This document shows positions 45,239 through 53,406 of a DNA stretch of 64,000 nucleotides, in pieces. Every line of letters starts with the position of its first letter. The first letter of the stretch is position 1. Location: contig NZ_JAKWJQ010000001.1 in assembly GCF_022761015.1 (NCBI RefSeq), positions 248,001 through 312,000 on the forward strand. Direction: 5' to 3'. Source of the stretch: Humibacter sp. RRB41 (GTDB lineage Bacteria; Actinomycetota; Actinomycetes; Actinomycetales; Microbacteriaceae). Under the pieces are notes generated by a model. The model did not search any database, was not told the DNA's origin, and saw only the letters and a program-made list of their open reading frames with translations. A program made the position numbers and the translations under genes.

Positions 45239-47005
45239 GTGTCCGGGAATCCGTTGTCTGCGCTGTCGGGAACGGAGCGGCCCCGCACGGTGATGCTCGC
45301 CGTGGTGGTCCTTCTACCCCTCCTGATCGGAATGATGCTCACGTGGGGGCTCTCCACGCCGGCGCTGCACCTGGACCGCGTTCAGGCCGCGATCGTGAAC
45401 GACGACGTGCCCGTCACGATCAACGGCACGACGACACCGCTCGGCCGCCAGTTCGCGGCGGGGCTGATCGCCGGTTCCAGTCCGAACGAGGACGCCCCGA
45501 CCCAGGCCACCCGAGTCGGCTCGAACTTCGACTGGGTGCTGACGAACGACCAGGATGCCTCCGACGGCCTCGCGAGCGGACGGTACGCCGCGGTCGTGAC
45601 CGTTCCCGGCGCGTTCTCCACGTCGATCAGCTCGCTGTCCGGGCCGGCGCAGAGCGCGGTGCCGACGCTGGTCCAGGTGAGGACCAGCCCGTCGGCCGCG
45701 CTTCTGGATCCCGCGCTCGTGCAAGCGGTCACGGCGACCGCCACCGCGCAGCTCAACCAGCAGATCGTGGACCAGTATCTGCAGGGCGTCTACCAGGGCT
45801 TCAACTCTGTGCACGACCAGATCGCGCAGGCGTCGTCGGGGGCGACGCAGGTGGCATCCGGTGCGGACTCGGTGTCGAGCGGCGCGCAACAGCTGAACTC
45901 GGGCGCGCAGTCGCTGTCGTCCGGCCTGAACACGCTCGCGTCGCAATCCGCGAGCCTGCCGGATCAGACCGCTCAGCTGGCGGATGGCGCGGGCCAAGTG
46001 AGTGCGGCGACGCAAGGCATCTCGTCGTCGGTCTCGTCTGCCGCGTCGTCGTTCGCACCCGTCGTGGCGCAGATCTGCCAGCATCCGGGGGCGGTGTGCG
46101 ACCAGGCGACGGCGGCGCTCGCGAAGTTGCAGAGCGCGTCGTCGAGCGCGAGCCAACTCGCGTCGGGGGCAGGAGCCGTGGCATCCGGCTCGTCGGCACT
46201 CGCGGCAGCGATGCCACAACTCGTGGGCGGCATCGATCAGGCGGCGTCCGGTGCCTCGTCGCTGGCGAGCGGTGAGGCGAGCCTCGCGTCGGGTGCCGAT
46301 CAGGTCGCCAGTGGTGCCGACCAGCTCGCTTCGGGGCTGGCGCAGGCGGTCGACAAGATTCCGTCGTACTCCGATTCGGACATCCAGGTGCTGTCGTCGA
46401 CCGCGTCGCAGCCGGTCGTGATCGATCCGCGTTCTGCGCCGTCGGGCATCCAGGCGGCACCGTTGTTCACGCTGCTCGGGTTGTGGATCGGCGGCCTGGT
46501 GCTTGCACTGGTGCGCAAGTCGGTACCGCAGTCCCGGCTGCTCACCAGCGCACCGTCGCTCGGGCTTGCTGCACGATCGGCCGGAATCGGCGCCGCGCTC
46601 GGCGCCGCCCAGGGACTGGTGCTCGGAGCCGTGGTGCTCCTCGGGTTGGGTCTCGCGCCTGGTGTGTGGGCGGGATACCTGGGTACGTCGGTGCTTGTCG
46701 GTGCCGTCTTCGCAGTCGTGAACCAGGGTCTCGTGGCCGCGTTCGGTGCGGTCGGACGCCTGCTCGCCGTGCTCGTCGGCGTCGTGGCCCTCGCCGTGGG
46801 CATCTCGTCGACGGTGCCTGCGTCTCTGGCCGGTGTCGCGGCCGCCTTGCCGACATCACCTGCGCTCTCGGCGCTTCGTGGTGCCGTCACGGGCGAACCG
46901 GCGCTCGCCGTGCAGGCCGGAGTGCTCGTTGTGCTCTGGGGCATCGGGGGGATCGCGCTCGTGTTCGCCGGCGTCGTTGCGCGACGGCGGCTTCGCGTGG
47001 TGTGA
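45239..47005 (+). CDS. YhgE/Pip-family membrane protein
   Basis: A 588-residue protein of the YhgE/Pip group, ABC-2-exporter-like. It has one N-terminal helix, a large extracytoplasmic region of about 370 residues, then five to six C-terminal helices. The extracytoplasmic part contains runs of a 7-residue pattern such as LASGADQ, V-A-S-G-A-D-x and L-S-S-G-L-x-x (about 195-250 and 320-365), predicting a long coiled structure. The GTG follows the MMPL stop with a one-base gap. Homologues are involved in phage infection and ESX/type VII-like export, but their function here is unknown; the pairing implies a joint exporter. Confidence 0.85.
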   Translation: MSGNPLSALSGTERPRTVMLAVVVLLPLLIGMMLTWGLSTPALHLDRVQAAIVNDDVPVTINGTTTPLGRQFAAGLIAGSSPNEDAPTQATRVGSNFDWVLTNDQDASDGLASGRYAAVVTVPGAFSTSISSLSGPAQSAVPTLVQVRTSPSAALLDPALVQAVTATATAQLNQQIVDQYLQGVYQGFNSVHDQIAQASSGATQVASGADSVSSGAQQLNSGAQSLSSGLNTLASQSASLPDQTAQLADGAGQVSAATQGISSSVSSAASSFAPVVAQICQHPGAVCDQATAALAKLQSASSSASQLASGAGAVASGSSALAAAMPQLVGGIDQAASGASSLASGEASLASGADQVASGADQLASGLAQAVDKIPSYSDSDIQVLSSTASQPVVIDPRSAPSGIQAAPLFTLLGLWIGGLVLALVRKSVPQSRLLTSAPSLGLAARSAGIGAALGAAQGLVLGAVVLLGLGLAPGVWAGYLGTSVLVGAVFAVVNQGLVAAFGAVGRLLAVLVGVVALAVGISSTVPASLAGVAAALPTSPALSALRGAVTGEPALAVQAGVLVVLWGIGGIALVFAGVVARRRLRVV

Positions 47006-47166
47006 GGCGCGGGCTGCTGGAGGTGCACGGGAGGCCGCGCGCACTGATCGAGGTGAGGGGTCCATCCTCGGCCGGCGCCTGTTAATCCGAGCGCATCGTG
47101 AGGCCGAGCCGTGATCCGCGCCTTGTCGAAGGGTGAATCGGCTGATGCTGCCGTCACACTGGAACT

Positions 47167-48243
47167 ATGACTCCCGCACGCCGGTGGGTGCTGCACGTGG
47201 ATCTCGACCAGTTCGTCGCGGCTGTCGAGGTGCTGCGCAGGCCCGAGCTTGCCGGCAAGCCGGTGATCGTCGGTGGCAGGGGAGATCCGACCGAGCGGGC
47301 CGTGGTCTCGACGGCGTCCTACGAGGCTCGCGCATTCGGAGTCGGTTCGGGGATGCCACTGCGCATCGCTGCGCGCAAGGCGCCGGATGCGATCATCCTG
47401 CCCGTGGACGCACCGGTGTACACGGCAGCGTCGGAGGAGGTGATGGTCACTCTTCGCGAGCAGCCAGGCGCGGTCGTTCAGGTGCTTGGTTGGGACGAGG
47501 CCTTCCTCGGTGTGACCACTGACGATCCTGAGGCGTACGCGCGACGTGTTCAGGAGGCGGTGCTCGAACGGACGCAGCTGCACTGCAGCGTCGGCATCGG
47601 CGACACGCTCGTGCGGGCCAAGAACGCGACCGACTTCGGAAAGCCGAGCGGCACCTTCCGGCTCACAGCCGAGAACTGGATGGAGGTCATGGGCGACAAG
47701 CCGACGATCGCCCTGTGGGGAGTGGGTTCGAAGATCTCGAAGCGGCTCGCAGCGCATGGCATCCTGACCGTCGCGCAACTCGCGAGCGCGGATGACGCCG
47801 TGCTCGTGGCGGAGTTCGGGCCGAAGATGGGGCCGTGGTTCGGTCAGCTCGGCCGCGGTGAGGGTTCGTCGGTGGTGGATGACACGCCCTGGGTCGCGCA
47901 CGGTCACGGCCGCGAGACCACCTTCCAGCAGGATCTCGTCGATCGTTCCGAGATCGAGCAGGCGGCACGCGACCTGGTCGCGCGGGTGCTCGAAGACGTG
48001 GTTGCAGAGGGCCGACCGGTCGTCGGTGTCGGCCTCAAGGTGCGGTACGCACCATTCACGACCACGACACTCGTCCACAAGATCGCGCCCACCTTCGAGC
48101 GCGACACGGTCCTGGTCGAGACGATGAAGCTCGTCGACAAGATCGAGCCCGACCGCCCGCTGCGCCTCCTCGGCGTTCGGGCGGAGATGGCGATGCCGGA
48201 TGATGCCCGCCAGGGACACACGCCCACTCGCAGCGGGTGGTAA
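47167..48243 (+). CDS. DinB2-like Y-family DNA polymerase
   Basis: A 358-residue translesion polymerase of the DinB class. The palm carries the metal residues in VDLDQF (Asp12) and GWDEAFLG (Asp-Glu), plus ASYEARAFGV; the thumb helix-hairpin-helix is LWGVGSKISKRLAAHGI; the little finger follows. GWDEA replaces the usual SIDEA, as in mycobacterial DinB2. The steric gate position, normally Phe or Tyr, is Val17. No beta-clamp motif is obvious at the short C-terminus. CACACT lies 6 bases before the ATG, hinting at a leaderless transcript. Probable role: DNA repair synthesis, possibly with ribonucleotides. Confidence 0.88.
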   Translation: MTPARRWVLHVDLDQFVAAVEVLRRPELAGKPVIVGGRGDPTERAVVSTASYEARAFGVGSGMPLRIAARKAPDAIILPVDAPVYTAASEEVMVTLREQPGAVVQVLGWDEAFLGVTTDDPEAYARRVQEAVLERTQLHCSVGIGDTLVRAKNATDFGKPSGTFRLTAENWMEVMGDKPTIALWGVGSKISKRLAAHGILTVAQLASADDAVLVAEFGPKMGPWFGQLGRGEGSSVVDDTPWVAHGHGRETTFQQDLVDRSEIEQAARDLVARVLEDVVAEGRPVVGVGLKVRYAPFTTTTLVHKIAPTFERDTVLVETMKLVDKIEPDRPLRLLGVRAEMAMPDDARQGHTPTRSGW

Positions 48244-48616
48244 GCACACGTCCACATGCCCGGACGATCCGGCGCCGCGCCGCGCCGCGCCGCCGGACGG
48301 CGTTCGTTGCCAGCGCAGGCGGGACTGCTACGGGGCAACGGTCTGCGTCCGCTGGAACCGATAGGCCCGACGAATGATCCGACCATTACTGACGTAACAC
48401 TCAAGCACCAGCACTGTGCCCAAGGCGGATGGTTTTGCGGACATGGGACGATCAGGAGATGGGCGAATAAGGTTCGACCGACGCGGGTGCTCCTGAAGTC
48501 GGGGCATTGGCCATCAACGTAGTGGTGCCTCAGGAGTTGCGGTGGCGTGCCTCTCGCCGTGGCGAGGAGTATGGGTTGCGGAGCATCACAGTGAGGCAGC
48601 GGACCGCCCCGCGGAG
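48244..48616. other. Intergenic region, 373 bases, no confident gene
   Basis: The first 60 bases are a CG-rich stretch with repeated GCCGC units (48269-48296) that can fold on itself. A short plus-strand frame ends at 48641 and reads VVVPQELRWRASRRGEEYGL near its start; it lacks a good start and overlaps the TetR gene end, and may be a remnant. Otherwise nothing is seen. Confidence 0.5.
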
Positions 48617-49291
48617 CTATCGGGCTCCCATTGATGCTTGACCCCGAACAAGCCGATCACTGGCTGAGGAGCCCGCAGAGCTTTCCGTTGCGTGGCCATC
48701 CGTGAACGTGAGCGCGGGTCGGATGACCGTGCGGAACAGTTGTTCTCTGCTTGCGCGGCTGCTTTCTCGGCCGTCGATCAGGGAGAAGAAGGCGAGATCG
48801 GTGAGGATGACGTAGGCCAACCGCGTGAACAGGGGCGAGTCGCGCACGATGTCGCCGCGGTCCGCAGCGTTCTCGAAAAGAGCGGCGAGCTCGTCCAGGC
48901 GGGGCATGATGATCTCGTTGCGCAGGTGGGTGGCGAAGTCCGGGTCGCTCGATCCCGCCTGCAAGAGCAGGATTCCCATGCGCAGGTCGCGATCCGACAA
49001 GCGTTCTGACGAGGCCAGCTGCGTGAATGCTTCGTCGAGCGAGATCGTTTCGATGTTGTCGATCAGAGGCGGGTGTTGGGCATCGTCCTGCGTCAGAGCG
49101 GCCAGGACCAGTCCGGACTTGCTGTCCCATTGCCTGTAGAGCGTGGCCTTGCTCGTTCGGGCGCCGGACGCAACCGCGTCGAAGGTCAACCGTTCATAAC
49201 CAACCGTCAGCAGCAGCTCGCGGACCACGCTGAACAGTTCGGCACGACGCTCAGAAGACATCCGTGAACGACGTGGAGCATCACTTGGCAT
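48617..49291 (-). CDS. TetR-family transcriptional regulator
   Basis: A 224-residue TetR regulator with helix-turn-helix LTFDAVASGARTSKATLYRQ and WDSKSGLV following; the C-terminal half resembles the TetR_C_11/16 type. The ATG at 49291 is chosen, not the one at 49321, because TACACT lies exactly 6 bases upstream and the longer version would place the operator inside the gene. It is divergent from the ketopantoate-reductase-like gene, with a 19-base palindrome in between, so it very likely represses both. Confidence 0.87.
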   Translation of the reverse strand: MPSDAPRRSRMSSERRAELFSVVRELLLTVGYERLTFDAVASGARTSKATLYRQWDSKSGLVLAALTQDDAQHPPLIDNIETISLDEAFTQLASSERLSDRDLRMGILLLQAGSSDPDFATHLRNEIIMPRLDELAALFENAADRGDIVRDSPLFTRLAYVILTDLAFFSLIDGRESSRASREQLFRTVIRPALTFTDGHATESSAGSSASDRLVRGQASMGAR

Positions 49292-49297
49292 GCCATA

Positions 49298-49303
49298 AGT
49301 GTA
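49298..49303 (-). promoter_or_regulatory. -10 box of leaderless tetR promoter
   Basis: On the minus strand TACACT lies exactly 6 bases before the ATG at 49291 and overlaps the edge of the operator palindrome. Confidence 0.5.
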
Positions 49304-49319
49304 CGATACCGTTTCGTAC
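49301..49319. promoter_or_regulatory. TetR operator palindrome
   Basis: GTACGA-N7-TCGTAC is a 19-base inverted repeat, symmetric at 16 of 19 positions counting the centre. It sits between the divergent tetR and reductase-like genes and overlaps the tetR -10 box, so binding should block tetR and probably the opposite promoter. Confidence 0.7.
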
Positions 49320-49338
49320 ATTTAAATGGAGGCGGATC

Positions 49339-50295
49339 ATGAAGATCCTGATGTTCGGTCGCGGTGTGATCTCGACCATTTACGGCTGGGCACTGGAGCA
49401 GGCCGGGCACGACGTCGAGTTCTATGTGCGACCCGGCCGTGCCGCAGCCTACGGAGACACCATCGACCTCGACATCATCGACGCCCGACACGGCATACGG
49501 GGGCGCCAGGTCCGCCATGCTTGGCCCGTGCGCTACCGCGAGACTCTGGCGGCGGACCACGACTTCGACCTGATCGTGCTCAGCGTCGGTCATCATCGTC
49601 TCCCCGAGGCCGCCGAGTTCCTCGCCTCGCGTGTCGGCCGGGCCACCGTGCTCGTCTTCGGCAACATCTGGGCAGAGCCACTGGACGCGGTCGCGGGCCT
49701 GCCCACGGATCGTCTCGCGTGGGGCTTCCCCCAGGCCGGCGGCGGATTCGATGAGGACGGCGTGCTCCGTGGGATGCTGCTGCGCTCAGTCATCCTCGGC
49801 ACCCTCGACGGACACGTCAGCGAACAGGGACACGAAGTGCGCCGGATGTTCCACCAGGCCGGATTCCGGATCAGCGAACAGCCGGACGTCACCGCCTGGC
49901 TCTGGATCCATTTCATAGCCGACGCGGGCATGCACTCTCAAGGGTTGATGGCCGGCTCACTCTCCAAGCTCGTCGGGTCGACCAGCGGCTTTCGCGAAGC
50001 GCTGCTCACGACGCGGGAGCTGCTCCCGCTCTTGACCGCGCGCGGTATCGACCTCAGCGAACATCGGCGAAGCGTGCTTCTCTACCGCTTGCCCGTTCGG
50101 CTGAGCTCCACCGCCTTCGCGTGGGTAACGGCACACCTGACATCGATCAGCCGCTCCCTGCGGGCGCACACCGATCCCACCGCAGAGGAGCCACGGGCCG
50201 TCTGCCGCGACACCCTTGCCGAAGCGCGACGCCTGGGTGTCCCCGCACCGCGACTTGAAGCCGTGGAACCACGATTCATTGAGACGACGACGTGA
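49339..50295 (+). CDS. Ketopantoate reductase-like dehydrogenase (ApbA/PanE family)
   Basis: A 318-residue protein with an N-terminal Rossmann fold (KILMFGRGVISTIYGWALEQ) and a C-terminal helical domain, as in ApbA/PanE enzymes. The glycine motif is GRGVIS instead of the usual GxGxxG, and the catalytic Lys and Glu of real ketopantoate reductases are not obvious, so an unknown oxidoreductase is more likely than pantothenate synthesis. GGAGG precedes the ATG by 5 bases. The divergent TetR and operator suggest an inducible role, for example in detoxification. Confidence 0.75.
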   Translation: MKILMFGRGVISTIYGWALEQAGHDVEFYVRPGRAAAYGDTIDLDIIDARHGIRGRQVRHAWPVRYRETLAADHDFDLIVLSVGHHRLPEAAEFLASRVGRATVLVFGNIWAEPLDAVAGLPTDRLAWGFPQAGGGFDEDGVLRGMLLRSVILGTLDGHVSEQGHEVRRMFHQAGFRISEQPDVTAWLWIHFIADAGMHSQGLMAGSLSKLVGSTSGFREALLTTRELLPLLTARGIDLSEHRRSVLLYRLPVRLSSTAFAWVTAHLTSISRSLRAHTDPTAEEPRAVCRDTLAEARRLGVPAPRLEAVEPRFIETTT

Positions 50296-50520
50296 GCCGG
50301 TTCGGAGCCCGGACGCGGACGGCGGAGTCGGCCGTGATGCCCTCGCGCAACCGGTCGATGAGAGTGCCGTCGACCGGGACGCCAGCGGTCTGAAAGCCGA
50401 TGAGCGCAGCCAGGTGGGCGCCGCGGTGAGCCACGACCGCGTCGTTCACGACGATCCGAGCACGCGCCGCAGCGCGCTCGATGGATCATGCCCGCGTCTG
50501 AAGAAGGAGATGATCGTGCA

Positions 50521-50955
50521 ATGGAATTCACGGGGACGGGCGCACGTCGAGCCGCGGCAGCAGGGCGGATCGAGCAGTGGGTGCATCAGTTCATGCGCGG
50601 CTCGGGCGACAACCGCCCGCTCGCCGACGGTCTTGCGTTGCAGCCCAGGTGGTGGCTCGGACCCGTCATGGTCCCGGCCGGGCTCCTCAGGCGCAAGACC
50701 GGGCCCGAAGAGGGCATGGAGTACCGAGTGCCTGCCGACGAGTGGGAGGCCGGGTTGCCGAGCTACATCCGCGCGATAGCGGCGGCATGGGATGTCCCGC
50801 CGCTGATTGCGGAGTACGTCGGCGAGTCAGAGCTTCTGCTTGCCGACGGCAGCCACCGGGTAGAGGCGCTGCGCGCTCTGGGGCGTGCCGAGATCGAGGT
50901 TGTGATCTGGTTCAACTCCGAAGCGGAATGGGCGTCGTATCGGCTTGAACCCTGA
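50521..50955 (+). CDS. ParB/Srx-like domain protein, function unknown
   Basis: A 144-residue protein. The C-terminal half includes LLLADGSHRVEALRALGRAE, which matches the catalytic-type G-x-H-R box of ParB N-terminal/sulfiredoxin-like domains. There is no DNA-binding HTH, so it is not a partition protein. AAGGAG lies 12 bases before the ATG. The 225 bases upstream contain a possible minus-strand remnant frame (50276-50449). No partner gene is apparent. Confidence 0.65.
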   Translation: MEFTGTGARRAAAAGRIEQWVHQFMRGSGDNRPLADGLALQPRWWLGPVMVPAGLLRRKTGPEEGMEYRVPADEWEAGLPSYIRAIAAAWDVPPLIAEYVGESELLLADGSHRVEALRALGRAEIEVVIWFNSEAEWASYRLEP

Positions 50956-50980
50956 GGTACGCGATGACGGAGGCGCTCGG

Positions 50981-50986
50981 TACGGT
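50981..50986 (+). promoter_or_regulatory. -10 box of leaderless promoter
   Basis: TACGGT lies exactly 6 bases before the ATG at 50993. Confidence 0.5.
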
Positions 50987-50992
50987 GACCCC

Positions 50993-51295
50993 ATGACCTT
51001 CGCAAACGCCGGCTCATTGGGCACGGTTCCCGGAAAGCGCGACGAGCTCGTGCGGCACCTGACACAGCACAGCGACACCCTCAGAGAGATCGGGTGTCTC
51101 GCCTACGAGGTCGGAGTCAACGACGACGAACCCGACACCGTCTTCGTCATCGAGCTGTGGGAGAGCGCGGCTGCGCACCAGGCGTCGCTCACGCGACCGG
51201 AGGTGCAGGCGTCGATCGCTGCGGCGCGGCCCTTGCTCTCCGGAACGTTCGGCGGGTTCCGTTTCGACGTCGTGGGGTCGCCGCTGCGCGACTGA
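50993..51295 (+). CDS. Antibiotic biosynthesis monooxygenase-like (ABM) protein
   Basis: A 100-residue single-domain ferredoxin-like protein of the ABM family: VPGKRDELVRHLTQHSDTLR, then CLAYEVGVNDDEPDTVFVIE and LWESAAAHQASLTRPEV. Such dimers act as cofactor-free oxygenases or in quinone and haem chemistry; most are uncharacterised. The ATG at 50993 is supported by the TANNNT box; the longer frame from 50945 overlaps the ParB-like gene. Confidence 0.85.
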   Translation: MTFANAGSLGTVPGKRDELVRHLTQHSDTLREIGCLAYEVGVNDDEPDTVFVIELWESAAAHQASLTRPEVQASIAAARPLLSGTFGGFRFDVVGSPLRD

Positions 51296-51328
51296 ACGGG
51301 CCGCGTGCCGCCGCCGAAGCGACGACGG

Positions 51329-52276
51329 TCAGATCGCGTCGAGTGGCGCCCACTCCACGATCCGGAACTCGCCGTCGCGCTTCTCCACCTTGAAGCCGCT
51401 GTGTCCGCCGAAGTGCGCGGGGAACATCAGGATGCCCTTCTCGGCCGCCTCGGAGAAGATCCGGTCGCGCGTGAGGTGCGCTTCGACAGCATCCTCATCG
51501 AAGCAGCTCGACGTGTGGATATCACGCACCTGCGCCGGGCTGTGCAGGGTGTCGCCGATGAAGAGCACTTCCGCGCCGCCGGAGACCAGTCGCAGGATCG
51601 ATGCTCCCGGCGTGTGCCCAGGGGCGGCTTCGAGGATCAGCGCGTCGTCGATGCGATGACTCCCGCTCCACGATGTGACCTGACCGGCGGCGATGATCGG
51701 GGCGATGCTGTCGGCCCAGGCGGTGTGCGCTCCGGCGCCCATGATCGTCGCGTTGCCGTTCGCCGGATCCCAGAACGCGAGGTCCTCGGCGGGCAGGAGA
51801 TACTCCGCGTTCGGAAACGTCGGAACCCACTCACCGTCCACCAACCGCGTGTTCCATCCGATGTGATCGGCGTGCAGGTGCGTGTTGATGACGACGTCGA
51901 CGTCTTCCGGCGCGACTCCCGCCGAGGCGAGGCGCTCGAGGAACGCGGTCTGCAGGTGGGACCAGGCGGGGACATCCGGCCGGTCCTTGTCGTTGCCGAT
52001 GGCCGCATCGATGAGGATCGTCTTGTCGCCGCTGCGCAGCACCCACGTCTGCATCGCGACGCGTGACGTGCTCGCCATCGGGGTCGCGCCATCCGACTCG
52101 AGGAAGTGCGGGCGCAGCGCGTCGACGTCATCGGTCCAGGCCGACTCGTCGGTGCCTGGAAAGAACTGGTCGGGCGTCATGCCGATGCTGCCCACGCTCT
52201 CGACGACGCGCGTAACGCTGACGTCGCCGAACGTGAGGGCGGGTGCGGTCAGGGCGGGAGGTGCGATGGTGCTCAT
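51329..52276 (-). CDS. MBL-fold metallohydrolase
   Basis: A 315-residue metallo-beta-lactamase-fold hydrolase. The zinc motif is NTHLHADHIGWN; further ligands are in PGHTPGASIL (His) and FIGDTLH (Asp), with a C-terminal FPAHFGGHSGF (His). The arrangement fits lactonase-like or alkylsulfatase-unrelated small MBL enzymes; the substrate is unknown. AAGGAC precedes the ATG. It is divergent from the XRE/MmyB-type regulator gene, a common arrangement in which the regulator controls its neighbour. Confidence 0.88.
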   Translation of the reverse strand: MSTIAPPALTAPALTFGDVSVTRVVESVGSIGMTPDQFFPGTDESAWTDDVDALRPHFLESDGATPMASTSRVAMQTWVLRSGDKTILIDAAIGNDKDRPDVPAWSHLQTAFLERLASAGVAPEDVDVVINTHLHADHIGWNTRLVDGEWVPTFPNAEYLLPAEDLAFWDPANGNATIMGAGAHTAWADSIAPIIAAGQVTSWSGSHRIDDALILEAAPGHTPGASILRLVSGGAEVLFIGDTLHSPAQVRDIHTSSCFDEDAVEAHLTRDRIFSEAAEKGILMFPAHFGGHSGFKVEKRDGEFRIVEWAPLDAI

Positions 52277-52421
52277 GTCGTGGTCGTCCTTCGTTCGGTG
52301 GGGATGGAGACCAGAGTCGTCGCGCGGCCCGGCGCGTGACAGCGCCGGGTTTTCCTATCCCTCGCGTTCCTGACCCCGGCAGGGGTAGGCAGAGGCGTGG
52401 CCGGCCGACGAAGCTGTACGC

Positions 52422-53324
52422 ATGGCACACGAGAACGGAGTCCTCGGCGACTTCCTGCAGGCCAGCCGCGCTCGCATCACCCCCGAGCGGGCCGGCCTCA
52501 CGCTCTACGGGGACCGGCGCCGCGTGCCGGGGCTCCGCCGCGAAGAGCTGGCCATGCTCGCCGGAATCAGCCCGTCGTACTACACGCGACTCGAGCAGGG
52601 GCAGTCCCGCAGCGCCTCGACGCAGGTACTGGATGCCATCGCGACGGCCCTGCGACTGGACGAGACCGAGCGCGCGCACCTGCGTGATCTCGCCGCGTTG
52701 AGCGAGCAGCGTAGGCCGGCGAAGAAGCCGCCGGTGGAGAAGCCGGATGCCGCGCTCCTCGAACTCGTGGCCGCTCTCGGTGACGTGCCGTCGGTCATCC
52801 TCGGCCGCCGCAGCGACGTCTTGGCGTGGAACGCTCTCGGGCACGCGCTGCTCGCCCCGCACCTCGACCCGGCGTCGCCGCTCGTCTCCTCGACACGTCC
52901 CAACATGGCCACCCTCGTCTTCCTCGATTCCGATACCCGCGAGCTCTACGTCGACTGGCGGGCGAAGAGCCGCGCCGTGGTCGGCAACCTGCGACTCGTC
53001 GCGGGGAAGCATCCTGACGACCCCTTGCTCGCCGCGCTGATCGGCTCGCTGAGCGTCGCCAGCCCCGAGTTCGCATCCCTGTGGGCCGACCACAGGGTGC
53101 GGCCGTGCGCGACGGCGGTCTACGAACTGCGGCATCCACTCGTGGGAAACCTCGTCGTGACTCAGCAGACGCTCCGGTCGATCGACCAGCCGGACCAGGC
53201 GTTGGTGACCCACACGGTTCCGGCCGGCTCGCCGTCCGCCGAGGGGCTGACGCTCCTCGCCCAGCTCGTGGGCGGCCCGCGAGCGGATGCCCGTGACCCC
53301 TCGCCCGTCGTGTCGGCCGGCTGA
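52422..53324 (+). CDS. XRE-family regulator with MmyB-like ligand domain
   Basis: A 300-residue regulator. The N-terminal HTH reads VPGLRREELAMLAGISPSYY followed by TRLEQG, the standard form of this group. The C-terminal MmyB-like domain (about 105-270) includes ILGRRSDVLAWNALGHALL and PEFASLWADHRV and is proposed to bind fatty acids or other small ligands. Proteins of this kind usually control an adjacent divergent enzyme gene, here the metallohydrolase. Confidence 0.9.
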   Translation: MAHENGVLGDFLQASRARITPERAGLTLYGDRRRVPGLRREELAMLAGISPSYYTRLEQGQSRSASTQVLDAIATALRLDETERAHLRDLAALSEQRRPAKKPPVEKPDAALLELVAALGDVPSVILGRRSDVLAWNALGHALLAPHLDPASPLVSSTRPNMATLVFLDSDTRELYVDWRAKSRAVVGNLRLVAGKHPDDPLLAALIGSLSVASPEFASLWADHRVRPCATAVYELRHPLVGNLVVTQQTLRSIDQPDQALVTHTVPAGSPSAEGLTLLAQLVGGPRADARDPSPVVSAG

Positions 53325-53406
53325 AGGCGAAGGCCCGCGCGCCGACGACCGCCGGACGACATCGTCATCCGGCGGCCGGGCATCCGCGGCTCGAGAATCC
53401 GAGCGG

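Noticed and set aside
46300-48255. 651-codon minus-strand frame opposite YhgE and dinB
   Set aside because: It is antisense to two recognised genes and has no conserved motif.
48256-48522. 88-codon plus-strand frame after dinB
   Set aside because: It starts in a CG-repeat stretch, has no ribosome-binding site and no recognisable content; kept only as a note on the gap.
49264-49338. Earlier start for the ketopantoate-reductase-like gene
   Set aside because: The ATG at 49339 has a GGAGG site and begins the Rossmann fold; the extension would run through the TetR operator.
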